From CAZJAH01 sp964544155 (GTDB lineage Bacteria > Bacteroidota > Ignavibacteria > Kapaibacteriales > UBA2268), in the NCBI GenBank assembly GCA_964544155.1, contig CAZJAH010000064.1:1-8344 (forward strand): DNA of 8,344 nucleotides. The letters are read 5' to 3'. Below are positions 1-6,159 of the stretch, in pieces. Made by a program: the position numbers and the translations under genes. The notes below the pieces were generated by a model. It had not been told where the DNA came from. It did no database searches and saw only the letters and a list, made by a program, of their open reading frames with translations. How positions within the stretch are numbered: position 1 is the first letter of the stretch; each line of letters begins with the position of its first letter.

Positions 1-5
1 AGTTC

Positions 6-29
6 AAAAACGTTTAGAAAAACGTTTAG
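6..29. repeat. Perfect 12-bp tandem duplication
   Basis: The unit AAAAACGTTTAG occurs twice head to tail (6-17 and 18-29) without mismatch. It lies just beyond the ssrA terminator, at the window edge. With only two copies it may be a slippage product. Each unit contains AACGTT, a 6-bp palindrome. No function can be assigned. Confidence 0.7.
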
Positions 30-32
30 CCT

Positions 33-73
33 TAAAAGAAAAGCCCTTGCAAGTTATTGGCCTGCAAGGGCTT
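33..73 (-). terminator. Intrinsic terminator of ssrA
   Basis: On the minus strand an 11-bp perfect stem (AAGCCCTTGCA at 63-73 paired with its complement at 41-51, seen on the plus strand as inverted repeats) encloses an 11-nt loop and runs directly into TTTTCTTTT. It begins 15 nt past the last base of the tmRNA body, as expected for a rho-independent terminator of that gene. On the plus strand the hairpin is followed by AGTATTG rather than a T-run, so termination is predicted mainly for minus-strand transcripts. Confidence 0.92.
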
Positions 74-88
74 AGTATTGTGCTATTG

Positions 89-446
89 TGGAGATGGCGG
101 GAGTTGAACCCGCGTCCGGAGAGTTTCATCCACAGCTTCTACATGCTTATCCGTATGATTGAATTTCGCGTCCGATTGACCCAAACGGCGGGGTTGCGGG
201 CGCTACCGGTATAAAGATTCACATGCTGCCCTAACGGAAAAGCGGGCATGCTATCCTGTCGTTAACGACATTTTTACGAGCCCTGACAGGCAAGTTCCCG
301 TAAAAATGTGGCGCGTTTATTTACGCAGCCATTGCATAATTATCTGTGGCATTTATATGCTGACCGGTTGTATTTACGAGCTTCACCGGACGAGCTCGGC
401 ATGCTGCTTATGCATTCCTTCACTCCGTCGAATCCATGTCATCCCC
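89..446 (-). ncRNA. ssrA: tmRNA (transfer-messenger RNA)
   Basis: Complete one-piece tmRNA, which with SmpB rescues ribosomes stalled on mRNAs lacking a stop codon and tags the nascent chain for proteolysis. The 5' end reads GGGGATGACATGGATTCGAC, the conserved tmRNA opening. The 3' end carries a T-arm (GCGGG-TTCAACT-CCCGC) and closes the acceptor stem: GGGGAUG pairs with CAUCUCC with one G-U pair, followed by discriminator A at 89. Pseudoknot 1 is visible before the tag (AGCTCG 377-382 with 393-398; CCGGT 364-368 with 385-389). A second pseudoknot follows the tag (10-bp helix 269-278 with 299-308; 6-bp helix 255-260 with 285-290). The bases after the discriminator are CAA, so the CCA tail must be added after transcription. 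Body length of 358 nt is normal. The 5' end is set from the stem and presumes RNase P processing. Downstream lies a strong terminator; the promoter is not clear. Confidence 0.98.
321..350 (-). other. tmRNA tag ORF, peptide ATDNYAMAA
   Basis: Within the tmRNA, the nine codons GCC ACA GAT AAT TAT GCA ATG GCT GCG end at a TAA (321-323) and encode ATDNYAMAA. The GCC resume codon is chosen because the five bases before it are TAAAT, with U and A at the -5 and -4 positions that matter for resume-codon choice in the E. coli tmRNA, and because the NYA-x-AA ending aligns with the family tail NYALAA. Met in place of the usual Leu gives an AMAA terminus, a conservative change that should still present a hydrophobic ClpXP degron. 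Confidence 0.88.
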
Positions 447-718
447 ATGAATCTGTTAAGAAGTTGGTTTTGCCACAATTATGAATCAATTTCAAAGTAC
501 GATCACCTTATATAACGCAGCAGCGGTTAAAAGATTACAAGTGAAAATCAGTTTTTAAATAATGCCTGATTCTTTAATCAATACTTACTGTCAATATCAT
601 TAGGAGAAAAACTGTGAACCATATCAAACCCGCCTTTTCCATAAGCAGATTTTGTATTTAATTTTTGCGATGATTTAAAATTATCATCGGCGAAATTTAT
701 TAATATGTTCATTAGATA
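447..718. other. Non-coding gap between ssrA and the GT87 gene
   Basis: This AT-rich stretch of 272 bases shows no credible coding sequence on either strand. It must hold the ssrA promoter (minus strand), but no clean -33/-7 pair is visible. The best fragments are TAATTGTG (481-474), which fits five of six fixed positions of TAnnTTTG but lacks a TTTG at the right distance, and TATATAAG (514-507). The 3' end of the upstream minus-strand operon also falls here. A weak 6-bp stem AATCAG/CTGATT (546-571) and the stem-loop at 668-689 are the only structures seen. Confidence 0.7.
668..689 (-). other. Stem-loop after the GT87 stop codon
   Basis: CGATGAT (668-674) and ATCATCG (683-689) form a perfect 7-bp stem with an 8-nt AT loop, beginning about 30 nt after the operon's last stop codon on the minus strand. 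The following minus-strand bases are CAAAAATT, without a T-run, so it is not a canonical intrinsic terminator. It may protect the mRNA 3' end or be incidental. Confidence 0.35.
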
Positions 719-1939
719 TTATTTCTTGAGTGAATGATCCTTCAAATATACAAAAAAAATTATTATCAAGAATAATAAAGAATAAAGGTTCATTGATTCC
801 AGAAGAATTATGTTATTCAGGTTATCATTTATCATTCTGAAAAATTTGGGAAAGGGATACTGAGTTGCAAGCATACAAATAATACTGATTCCAACGAAAA
901 AAACCTTTCTTATAGTGTTCCTGTCAATAAGTATCAGATAAAGGAAGAAAAAAGCGCCCGGCATTAAATAGAGCATGTGCTGCCTCCAGACTATTGGGGG
1001 AGTAATGAATACTGCTGCGGCGAATGGCAGCATGTAGGCGAGCTTTTCTATAATATTTACTTTGGAACGGGAATAGTAAATGATTAAACCGTAAACCAGG
1101 GCCAGGGTACCATAAGCAAATGGTTTCAGCAATTCATCGCCGGGGCCGATTAGCCTGGAATAAAAACCTGTTACAGAAAAATTATTATGATTTGTTACCG
1201 ATGCTAAACCCTCTATTGGCTTATCCAGCTTAATTGAAAGTGTGTAATTAAAAAACTCTGCCCAATAATTGCCTAAGCCTGCTGCTAACGAGATCAAAAA
1301 GATGATTATTGCTGTGATAACCGCCCACATGGCTGCTTTGTAGTGCCTGAAAGCGATCAGATAAATTAAAAGCAGAGCCGGAGTGACTTTAATCATACCG
1401 GCTAATCCAAACATAATACCTGTTAGAATGCTGTTTTTGGTATGAAGCCCATAAATCCCTATGGAAATGAATAGAACCATTAGCGGATCTATCTGCCCGA
1501 TCAGAGTTACATACCTGAAAGGTAACGCGCCAATTAAAAGGAGTGCAATGATGTATTCTAAAGGAATGCCTTTTATTTTTATTCCTTTTTCCCTAATTAT
1601 ATATGATAGAAATACAAATGATAATGCTGCGAAGATCAGCTGCAAATAAGTCCAAACAGCCTGCAGAGTTAATGGCGGAATACCGCTGAACGGCGATAGT
1701 ATCCAGGCAAGTAAAGGCGTATAAATATATGGATAAACATGTATATCCGCAGGAGCGAGAGCCGAAAGTTGTGAATGATCGTAAATATTTCCGCCTTCAT
1801 TGAAAACATGAGCGCCGTAATAAAAAGAGGCAAAATCCATCTTGATTTTGCCTGTATCAATAAAACCATAACTGAAAACAGCATTAAGAATCAAAACGTA
1901 TAAGAAATAAAAAAGCCTGCTTTTTAATAGGCCGCTCAT
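719..1939 (-). CDS. GT87 (DUF2029) family membrane glycosyltransferase
   Basis: A 406-residue polytopic inner-membrane protein with about ten hydrophobic segments, predicted to transfer a sugar from a polyprenyl-phosphate donor on the outer face of the membrane. The GT87 signature is visible: MDFASFYYGAHVF near residues 34-46, with Asp35 in the first extramembrane loop as the likely catalytic acid/base, then NIYD (51-54), YPYIYTPLLA (69-78), GQIDPL (148-153), IKVTPALL (173-180), NHNNFS (240-245) and WRQH (318-321). Length fits the family. The start is the first ATG, one base after the stop of the upstream gene (TGA-T-ATG), which suggests translational coupling; no strong Shine-Dalgarno is present. 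It is the last gene of the pyrG run. The best-known family members are actinobacterial mannosyltransferases such as PimE; donor and acceptor here are unknown. A different GT-C family is the main alternative. Confidence 0.85.
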   Translation of the reverse strand: MSGLLKSRLFYFLYVLILNAVFSYGFIDTGKIKMDFASFYYGAHVFNEGGNIYDHSQLSALAPADIHVYPYIYTPLLAWILSPFSGIPPLTLQAVWTYLQLIFAALSFVFLSYIIREKGIKIKGIPLEYIIALLLIGALPFRYVTLIGQIDPLMVLFISIGIYGLHTKNSILTGIMFGLAGMIKVTPALLLIYLIAFRHYKAAMWAVITAIIIFLISLAAGLGNYWAEFFNYTLSIKLDKPIEGLASVTNHNNFSVTGFYSRLIGPGDELLKPFAYGTLALVYGLIIYYSRSKVNIIEKLAYMLPFAAAVFITPPIVWRQHMLYLMPGAFFFLYLILIDRNTIRKVFFVGISIICMLATQYPFPKFFRMINDNLNNIILLESMNLYSLLFLIIIFFVYLKDHSLKK

Positions 1940-1940
1940 A

Positions 1941-3206
1941 TCAGCCTGCTATCCGTTTATATTCTGCCAGGATAAGTTTTTCTTCTTCGGGCAGCAGTTC
2001 CCTGCTGCGGCGAGCCATAACTTTCCTTGCTGTTTCAATTGCTTTTGATGATTTATAAGTAGGAGAATTTTTGCCGCCGCCCCAAGAAAAAGATGGGATA
2101 AAGTTAGGCAGAAACCACTCTTTTACCAGTATTCCGCATATGCCGGCCACTGTTCCTGTGGTGAACATAGTATTTATGCCTGATTTTGTATGGTCGCCGC
2201 ATAGAAGGCCAAGAAACATTTTTCCGGTATCAATTTCTCTGTCTTCAATTCTTATCTTAATATTACCGTAGGTATTTTTCAGGTCGGAATTATTGGTGTC
2301 CGCTCCGAAATTCACCCATTCCCCAATGTATGAATGGCCTAAGAATCCGTCATGCTGCTTATTTGAATAGCCGTGTATGATTGTGTTTTCCAGTTCGCCG
2401 CCTATTTTGCAATTAGGCCCGAATGAACAATCCTCATAAATCTTGGCACCGATCTTAATAGTTGAGTTCTTACCGATATAACATGGCCCGATAATGCTGG
2501 CGTGGGCCATGATCTTAGCGCCTTCATCGATGATAACGGGGCCTTCCGTAGCATTTATAACTACACCCGGGGATATATTTACAGAATCGGCTATCATGAT
2601 ATCTCCCGGATTGACAGCATAGGTAGCAGGCCAATCTACAGGATAGAAGCTGTCAAAACTATCATCCAGTATCTTCTGGTCATCAAAAATCGCTTCGGCA
2701 TTCTCGTAGATAGCGTCATAAAGGTAATTGATTTTATTAACGCCAGCTATATCTGCTTTATTAAAATCATTAAACTGATCTTCTTCAACGCAATTTACGA
2801 TAATGTTATCAAGCTGTCCGGGATTATTTTGAAGAAATTCTCCGGGCAAGTACATTCCGAGAAGATCATTACCGGTTTTAAGGACAAGAGGCCCTTCACC
2901 GCCGGCTTTAGCGTAAGTTTCTGAAATAAGGGCTTTGAAATCATTGTTGATAAGGGAGCCTGCATAGAGTATCAGGGTATTTGCTTCACGGGGTACGCGA
3001 TTTGTTATATTCTCTCGCGCCAGGAAAGAGGCTAAATGGTCTGTTCTTCCGCTGAAGATCAATTCCGAATCAGGCAATATTTTTTGAATTTTTTCAAAAA
3101 TTCTCAAAGCTCCGCATCTGATTTCCCATATGCAATGCAATACCGAAAAAGGATAGAAATTTTCTACACTTTTAGGCTCTAATAAGATGATCTGATCAAT
3201 TTTCAT
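1941..3206 (-). CDS. GlmU-like sugar nucleotidyltransferase / left-handed beta-helix acyltransferase
   Basis: A 421-residue cytoplasmic protein resembling the alternative GlmU family found mainly in Bacteroidota and relatives. Residues 1 to about 180 form a divergent nucleotidyltransferase domain lacking the LAAGxGTRM loop of classical GlmU. Residues about 200-355 carry hexapeptide repeats of a left-handed beta-helix (SPGVVI, IDEGAKIMAHASIIG, YIGKNSTIKIGAKI, SFGPNCKIGG). The segment KQHDGFLGHSYIGEWVNFGA (283-302) and the following TNNSDLKNTYG are hallmark motifs of this family. It probably acts on sugar-1-phosphates, plausibly GlcNAc-1-P for UDP-GlcNAc or a related nucleotide sugar, but substrate is inferred. 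The position where relatives have TRPVAELR reads LHCIWEIR, so the N-terminal activity may differ. It sits one base after the FKBP gene stop (TAA-T-ATG) and one base before the GT87 start, so it should be co-transcribed with both. No classical glmU or glmM is in the window. Confidence 0.86.
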   Translation of the reverse strand: MKIDQIILLEPKSVENFYPFSVLHCIWEIRCGALRIFEKIQKILPDSELIFSGRTDHLASFLARENITNRVPREANTLILYAGSLINNDFKALISETYAKAGGEGPLVLKTGNDLLGMYLPGEFLQNNPGQLDNIIVNCVEEDQFNDFNKADIAGVNKINYLYDAIYENAEAIFDDQKILDDSFDSFYPVDWPATYAVNPGDIMIADSVNISPGVVINATEGPVIIDEGAKIMAHASIIGPCYIGKNSTIKIGAKIYEDCSFGPNCKIGGELENTIIHGYSNKQHDGFLGHSYIGEWVNFGADTNNSDLKNTYGNIKIRIEDREIDTGKMFLGLLCGDHTKSGINTMFTTGTVAGICGILVKEWFLPNFIPSFSWGGGKNSPTYKSSKAIETARKVMARRSRELLPEEEKLILAEYKRIAG

Positions 3207-3207
3207 A

Positions 3208-3648
3208 TTACAATTCGACTTTTAGAAGTTCAATATCAAAAACAATAGTTGAATTTGGCGGCACTTTACCGGCGCCCCGTTCTCCATATGCCAGAGCTGG
3301 CGGGATAATCAGCCTTATTCTGCCGCCGGGGCTTATAAGCTGCACACCTTCGTCGATGCCTTTTAGTACATTTCCGCTGCCAAGCTTGAAAATCAACGAT
3401 TCTTCATCGGATTCCTGAAAAACAGTCCCGTCCATGAGCAGTCCGGTATAATTGATGGTTACTTCATCGCCGGGAGCCGGCCTGTCGCCGGTTCCTTCCT
3501 TAACGATTAAGTACTGCAGGCCCGACGGAGTCTGTTTAAAGCTGGTTTCATCGATGTCCAGGTTTCTTTTCTCAGTTGAGGAGCTGCCTGAACCACACCC
3601 GTAAATAGCAAAAATCAATAAACAAAGTAAGGCGCTGAGCATTTTCAT
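3208..3648 (-). CDS. FKBP-type peptidyl-prolyl cis-trans isomerase lipoprotein
   Basis: A 146-residue predicted lipoprotein that catalyses cis-trans isomerisation of prolyl bonds in the envelope. The N-terminus has a hydrophobic stretch (residues 4-16) ending in IYGC, with Cys18 as the likely lipidated residue. The -3/-2 residues Ile-Tyr are less typical than Leu-Ala/Ser, and there is no Asp at +2. After a Ser-rich linker comes one FKBP domain (about 41-146). Active-site equivalents of human FKBP12 are present: Tyr67, Phe77, Val94-Leu95, Tyr121 and Phe137. The pocket Trp59 is replaced by Ile98, and the usual Asp37 by Gln78, so catalytic efficiency or ligand binding may differ. Length is that of a minimal secreted FKBP without the dimerisation domain of FkpA/Mip. 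The gene lies 26 nt after pyrG and one base before the GlmU-like gene. A second ATG at codon 3 is possible, but the first gives a better signal peptide. Confidence 0.95.
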   Translation of the reverse strand: MKMLSALLCLLIFAIYGCGSGSSSTEKRNLDIDETSFKQTPSGLQYLIVKEGTGDRPAPGDEVTINYTGLLMDGTVFQESDEESLIFKLGSGNVLKGIDEGVQLISPGGRIRLIIPPALAYGERGAGKVPPNSTIVFDIELLKVEL

Positions 3649-3674
3649 ATTGCCGCCAGTTTATGTTTGAGAAA

Positions 3675-5333
3675 CTATTTTTTCTTTTCTTCTTGTTCTT
3701 TCTTTGTTTTTAAAACCGCTTTAATGAAGCTGGTGAAAAGCGGCTGTCCTGTTACTGCTCTTGATTTGAGTTCCGGATGGAACTGCACACCAAGAAACCA
3801 GGGATGGCCAGGCAGTTCGGATATTTCAACCAGTTTGCCGTCCGGTGAAAGCCCGCTGAATACCAATCCGTTCTTTTCAAGAATTTCCCTGTACTCATTG
3901 TTAAGCTCGTAGCGGTGGCGGTGCCTTTCTGATATCTCAGTTAATTTATATGCTTTATGAGCGAGACTGCCTTTTTGGATAGTGCAGGGATAAGCTCCAA
4001 GCCTCATTGTGCCGCCTTTATCCTTAATGCTTTTCTGCTCTTCCATAATATCGATAACGTTGCTGGTATGCTTTTCGAATTCACCGGAATTAGCGTCTTT
4101 AATTCCGCAAACATTTCGGGCGTATTCGATAACGGCGCACTGCATTCCCAGACAAATCCCGAAAAATGGGATATCGTGCTCACGGGCGTATTTGATAGCT
4201 TCTATCTTGCCTTCGATGCCTCTAGAGCCGAATCCGGGGCCAACGAGTATCCCGTCCAAAGTGCTTATCATATCCTTAACTGTATTGCTGTCGATTTGCT
4301 CTGAGTTAACCAGCTCTACATTTACACGGCAGTTATTAAGCGATCCCGCATGAACAAAAGCTTCGAGAATGCTTTTATAAGAATCCCTGTATTTTGTGTA
4401 TTTACCGACCAGCCCCACAGTTACTTCATGTCTGGGATTTTTTATCCTGTTGACGAATTTAGTCCATGTATCTATCTCGAAATCTCCGGGAGGAATGCCC
4501 ATCTTATCAAGTACAATTTCTGTCAGCCCCCGTTTGGCAAACATCAATGGTACTTCATAAATGGTATAATCAACATCGGTAACTTCAATAACGGATTTTT
4601 CTTCTACATTGCAGAAGAGCGCGATTTTTTGCCTGACATCTTTTAATATCTTATTCTCTGAGCGGCAAAGTAGTATATCCGGCTTAATCCCGTATTCCAT
4701 CAGTGTTTTAACAGAATGTTGGGTGGGTTTTGTTTTAAGTTCGCCGGCTGATTTAATATAAGGTACGTAAGTAAGGTGCAAATTAAGAACGTTCTTAGAG
4801 CCAAGTTCCAGATGAAGCTGCCTTTGCGCTTCAAGGAAGGGAAGTGACTCGATATCGCCTACCGTTCCGCCAATTTCGAGCAGGACAAAGTCGAACTCAC
4901 CCTCGTATGTCCTCATTCTTTTCTTGATCTCATCGGTTATGTGAGGAATTACCTGTACAGTTTTACCAAGGTAGTGGCCCTTTCTTTCTTTGGTAATAAC
5001 TTCGTAATATACCTGGCCGGCTGTGTGGTTATTTTTCTGATGTAGTGAAATACCCAAAAACCTTTCATAATGGCCCAGGTCCAGGTCAGTTTCGGCGCCG
5101 TCATCTGTTACGAAAACTTCTCCATGCTGGAAAGGGTTCATTGTGCCCGGATCAACATTGATATAAGGGTCGAGTTTCATAATCGTTACTGAATAACCCC
5201 TTTGCATTAATAGAAGGCCCAGTGAGGCTGACGCGATACCCTTTCCAAGAGATGAAAGAACTCCCCCGGTGATGAATATAAACTTAGTCTGCTTAGGTGA
5301 CTTGCCGCTTGATTCGATTTTCTCAGATTCCAT
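3675..5333 (-). CDS. pyrG: CTP synthase (glutamine hydrolysing)
   Basis: A 552-residue cytoplasmic enzyme converting UTP, ATP and glutamine to CTP, the last step of de novo pyrimidine nucleotide synthesis. The N-terminal synthetase domain (about 15-285) holds the P-loop SSLGKGIA (27-34), the KLDPYINVDPGTMNPFQHGE segment (53-72) and the DDGAETDLDLGHYERF metal/nucleotide motif (77-92). The C-terminal class I glutamine amidotransferase domain (about 305-545) has the oxyanion-loop motif GPGFGSRG (365-372), nucleophile Cys394 in GICLGMQ, and His519 and Glu521 in FHPE. Every key residue is present. Length is near the E. coli enzyme's 545, with a 12-residue polar N-terminal extension (MESEKIESSGKS) before the conserved TKFIFITGG. 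No later Met precedes the P-loop, so this start is secure. No Shine-Dalgarno is visible; a Bacteroidota-type promoter lies 45-75 bases upstream. It heads a four-gene run. Confidence 0.98.
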   Translation of the reverse strand: MESEKIESSGKSPKQTKFIFITGGVLSSLGKGIASASLGLLLMQRGYSVTIMKLDPYINVDPGTMNPFQHGEVFVTDDGAETDLDLGHYERFLGISLHQKNNHTAGQVYYEVITKERKGHYLGKTVQVIPHITDEIKKRMRTYEGEFDFVLLEIGGTVGDIESLPFLEAQRQLHLELGSKNVLNLHLTYVPYIKSAGELKTKPTQHSVKTLMEYGIKPDILLCRSENKILKDVRQKIALFCNVEEKSVIEVTDVDYTIYEVPLMFAKRGLTEIVLDKMGIPPGDFEIDTWTKFVNRIKNPRHEVTVGLVGKYTKYRDSYKSILEAFVHAGSLNNCRVNVELVNSEQIDSNTVKDMISTLDGILVGPGFGSRGIEGKIEAIKYAREHDIPFFGICLGMQCAVIEYARNVCGIKDANSGEFEKHTSNVIDIMEEQKSIKDKGGTMRLGAYPCTIQKGSLAHKAYKLTEISERHRHRYELNNEYREILEKNGLVFSGLSPDGKLVEISELPGHPWFLGVQFHPELKSRAVTGQPLFTSFIKAVLKTKKEQEEKKK

Positions 5334-5377
5334 ACTATATTATAATTGTTTTAAAAATCATAGCAATTTAAAAAAAA

Positions 5378-5408
5378 CAAGGTTAGGAATAAACAGTTAA
5401 AGCACAAA
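5378..5408 (-). promoter_or_regulatory. Bacteroidota-type promoter for the pyrG operon
   Basis: On the minus strand TTTG (5408-5405), exactly 19 bases, then TAACCTTG (5385-5378) match the Bacteroidota primary-sigma consensus TTTG-N19-TAnnTTTG with one mismatch in the -7 element. Transcription would start near 5372, giving a leader of about 38 nt before the pyrG ATG. Position, orientation and exact spacing agree, and no other such pair is evident upstream of pyrG. Experimental start-site data would be needed to confirm it. Confidence 0.65.
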
Positions 5409-5840
5409 GCCAGGTAAAGCCGCTATTGAATGGCGGATACCAATAGCTTATAAAGATTAAAAGATTTTCAAATTGGCCTTTAACCAGCTGAATTCAATCC
5501 TGTATTAATCCGCTTTATGGCGAATTTAGCTATTTTCAGCTTATCTGAAAAATAATTTGTATTACTAAAAATTTAGCAAGTGCTTTTTTATTTTTCTTTG
5601 TTGACATATTAAACCGAAAAATTAAGGATTTCTTGTATTAGTTCCAATATTGAAAATCAAAGATGTAATAATGCTCGATCAAATTCCTGCTTCTTATATA
5701 TCATTATTCATATTGATACTTGCCCTGATGAACAAACTGGAGGTTTAAATAACCATATTGTGTTTAACGTATACTCAGCACCGGCACTAAAATCGTAATC
5801 GAGATATTTATTATTGTGCATTGACGCGTTATCTGAACTT

Positions 5841-5874
5841 CCCCGGGTTTCACAAAGACCGGGGGTATTCTTTT
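5841..5874 (+). terminator. Plus-strand terminator-like hairpin, orphan or attenuator
   Basis: CCCCGG (5841-5846) pairs with CCGGGG (5859-5864). Inside, TTT pairs with AAA around a CAC loop after a small internal loop. The plus strand then reads GTATTCTTTT, a moderately T-rich tail interrupted by A and C. It is the most GC-rich element of the intergenic region. No plus-strand gene of normal size lies upstream, so it would end a small RNA or act within the leader of the receptor mRNA 286 bases downstream. On the minus strand there is no T-run. Confidence 0.5.
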
Positions 5875-6146
5875 AAAAAAATATAGTTTGCTTTTTTTAG
5901 CATTTATAGCAGCATCCGGTAGCACATGATTGGGCGCTTCAGATTCTTGTTTGTATTATTAACTCCCAGTAAAACTATTATATACTCCGAACTTTCCGTT
6001 GATGGCAGATAAGTTTTTACCTCTTAACTAAGTGTTTAAATCCACATTCACCTTTTCAAGAAGGTTAACTAATTATTAATACATATTTTATATCTTATTA
6101 ATTTATTAAAATTATATTACTTCTGATTTTTTAAAAAAAATAAAAA

Positions 6147-6154
6147 AAAGGGGA
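6147..6154 (+). promoter_or_regulatory. Purine-rich ribosome-binding site of the receptor gene
   Basis: AAGGGGAG ends five bases before the ATG at 6160 and follows an A-rich run (6132-6149). It partly matches the anti-Shine-Dalgarno and supports the chosen start. The other genes here lack a comparable site, and A-rich leaders favour translation in Bacteroidota, so the preceding A-run may contribute too. Confidence 0.55.
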
Positions 6155-6159
6155 GTATT

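Larger units (their letters stand above)
5334..6159. other. Divergent intergenic region between pyrG and the receptor gene
   Basis: This 826-nt AT-rich region has no ORF of ordinary gene size on either strand. It holds the pyrG promoter (5378-5408), a 7-bp hairpin CCGCTAT-TGA-ATGGCGG (5420-5436), a TTGACA hexamer at 5601 that would read rightwards, a GC-rich hairpin plus T-rich tail (5841-5874), and a low-complexity AT block (6060-6145) just before the receptor. Two tiny plus-strand ORFs occur at 5671-5748 (25 codons, hydrophobic centre) and 5926-6012 (28 codons); neither has a visible ribosome-binding site. The length is large for a divergent promoter region, so an unannotated RNA or a long receptor leader is plausible. 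Confidence 0.75.

Noticed and set aside
306..515. 69-codon plus-strand ORF with a Cys-rich product
   Set aside because: It lies antisense to the tmRNA gene and its sequence is explained by the conserved RNA.
668..689. Intrinsic terminator for the GT87 operon
   Set aside because: The stem is perfect but AT-rich and has no T-run after it on the minus strand, so it is listed only as a stem-loop.
2502..2924. 140-codon plus-strand ORF
   Set aside because: It is antisense to the conserved GlmU-like gene, with composition typical of a reverse-frame shadow.
3957..4353. Overlapping plus-strand ORFs of about 115 codons in two frames
   Set aside because: They are antisense shadows of pyrG, whose full domain set and catalytic residues are intact; the products show no recognisable motifs.
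5601..5628. Classical sigma-70 promoter (TTGACA, then TAAGGA after 16 bases)
   Set aside because: The -10 is poor and this lineage appears to use TTTG/TAnnTTTG promoters, so it is kept only as part of the small-RNA lead.
5926..6012. 28-codon plus-strand ORF starting MIGRFRFLFVLL
   Set aside because: It has no ribosome-binding site, unremarkable composition and a length expected by chance in AT-rich DNA.
6095..6125. Possible receptor promoter with TACTTCTG as -7 element
   Set aside because: The -7 box fits five of six positions, but the sequence 19 bases upstream is TTAT, and the surrounding AT block makes chance matches likely.
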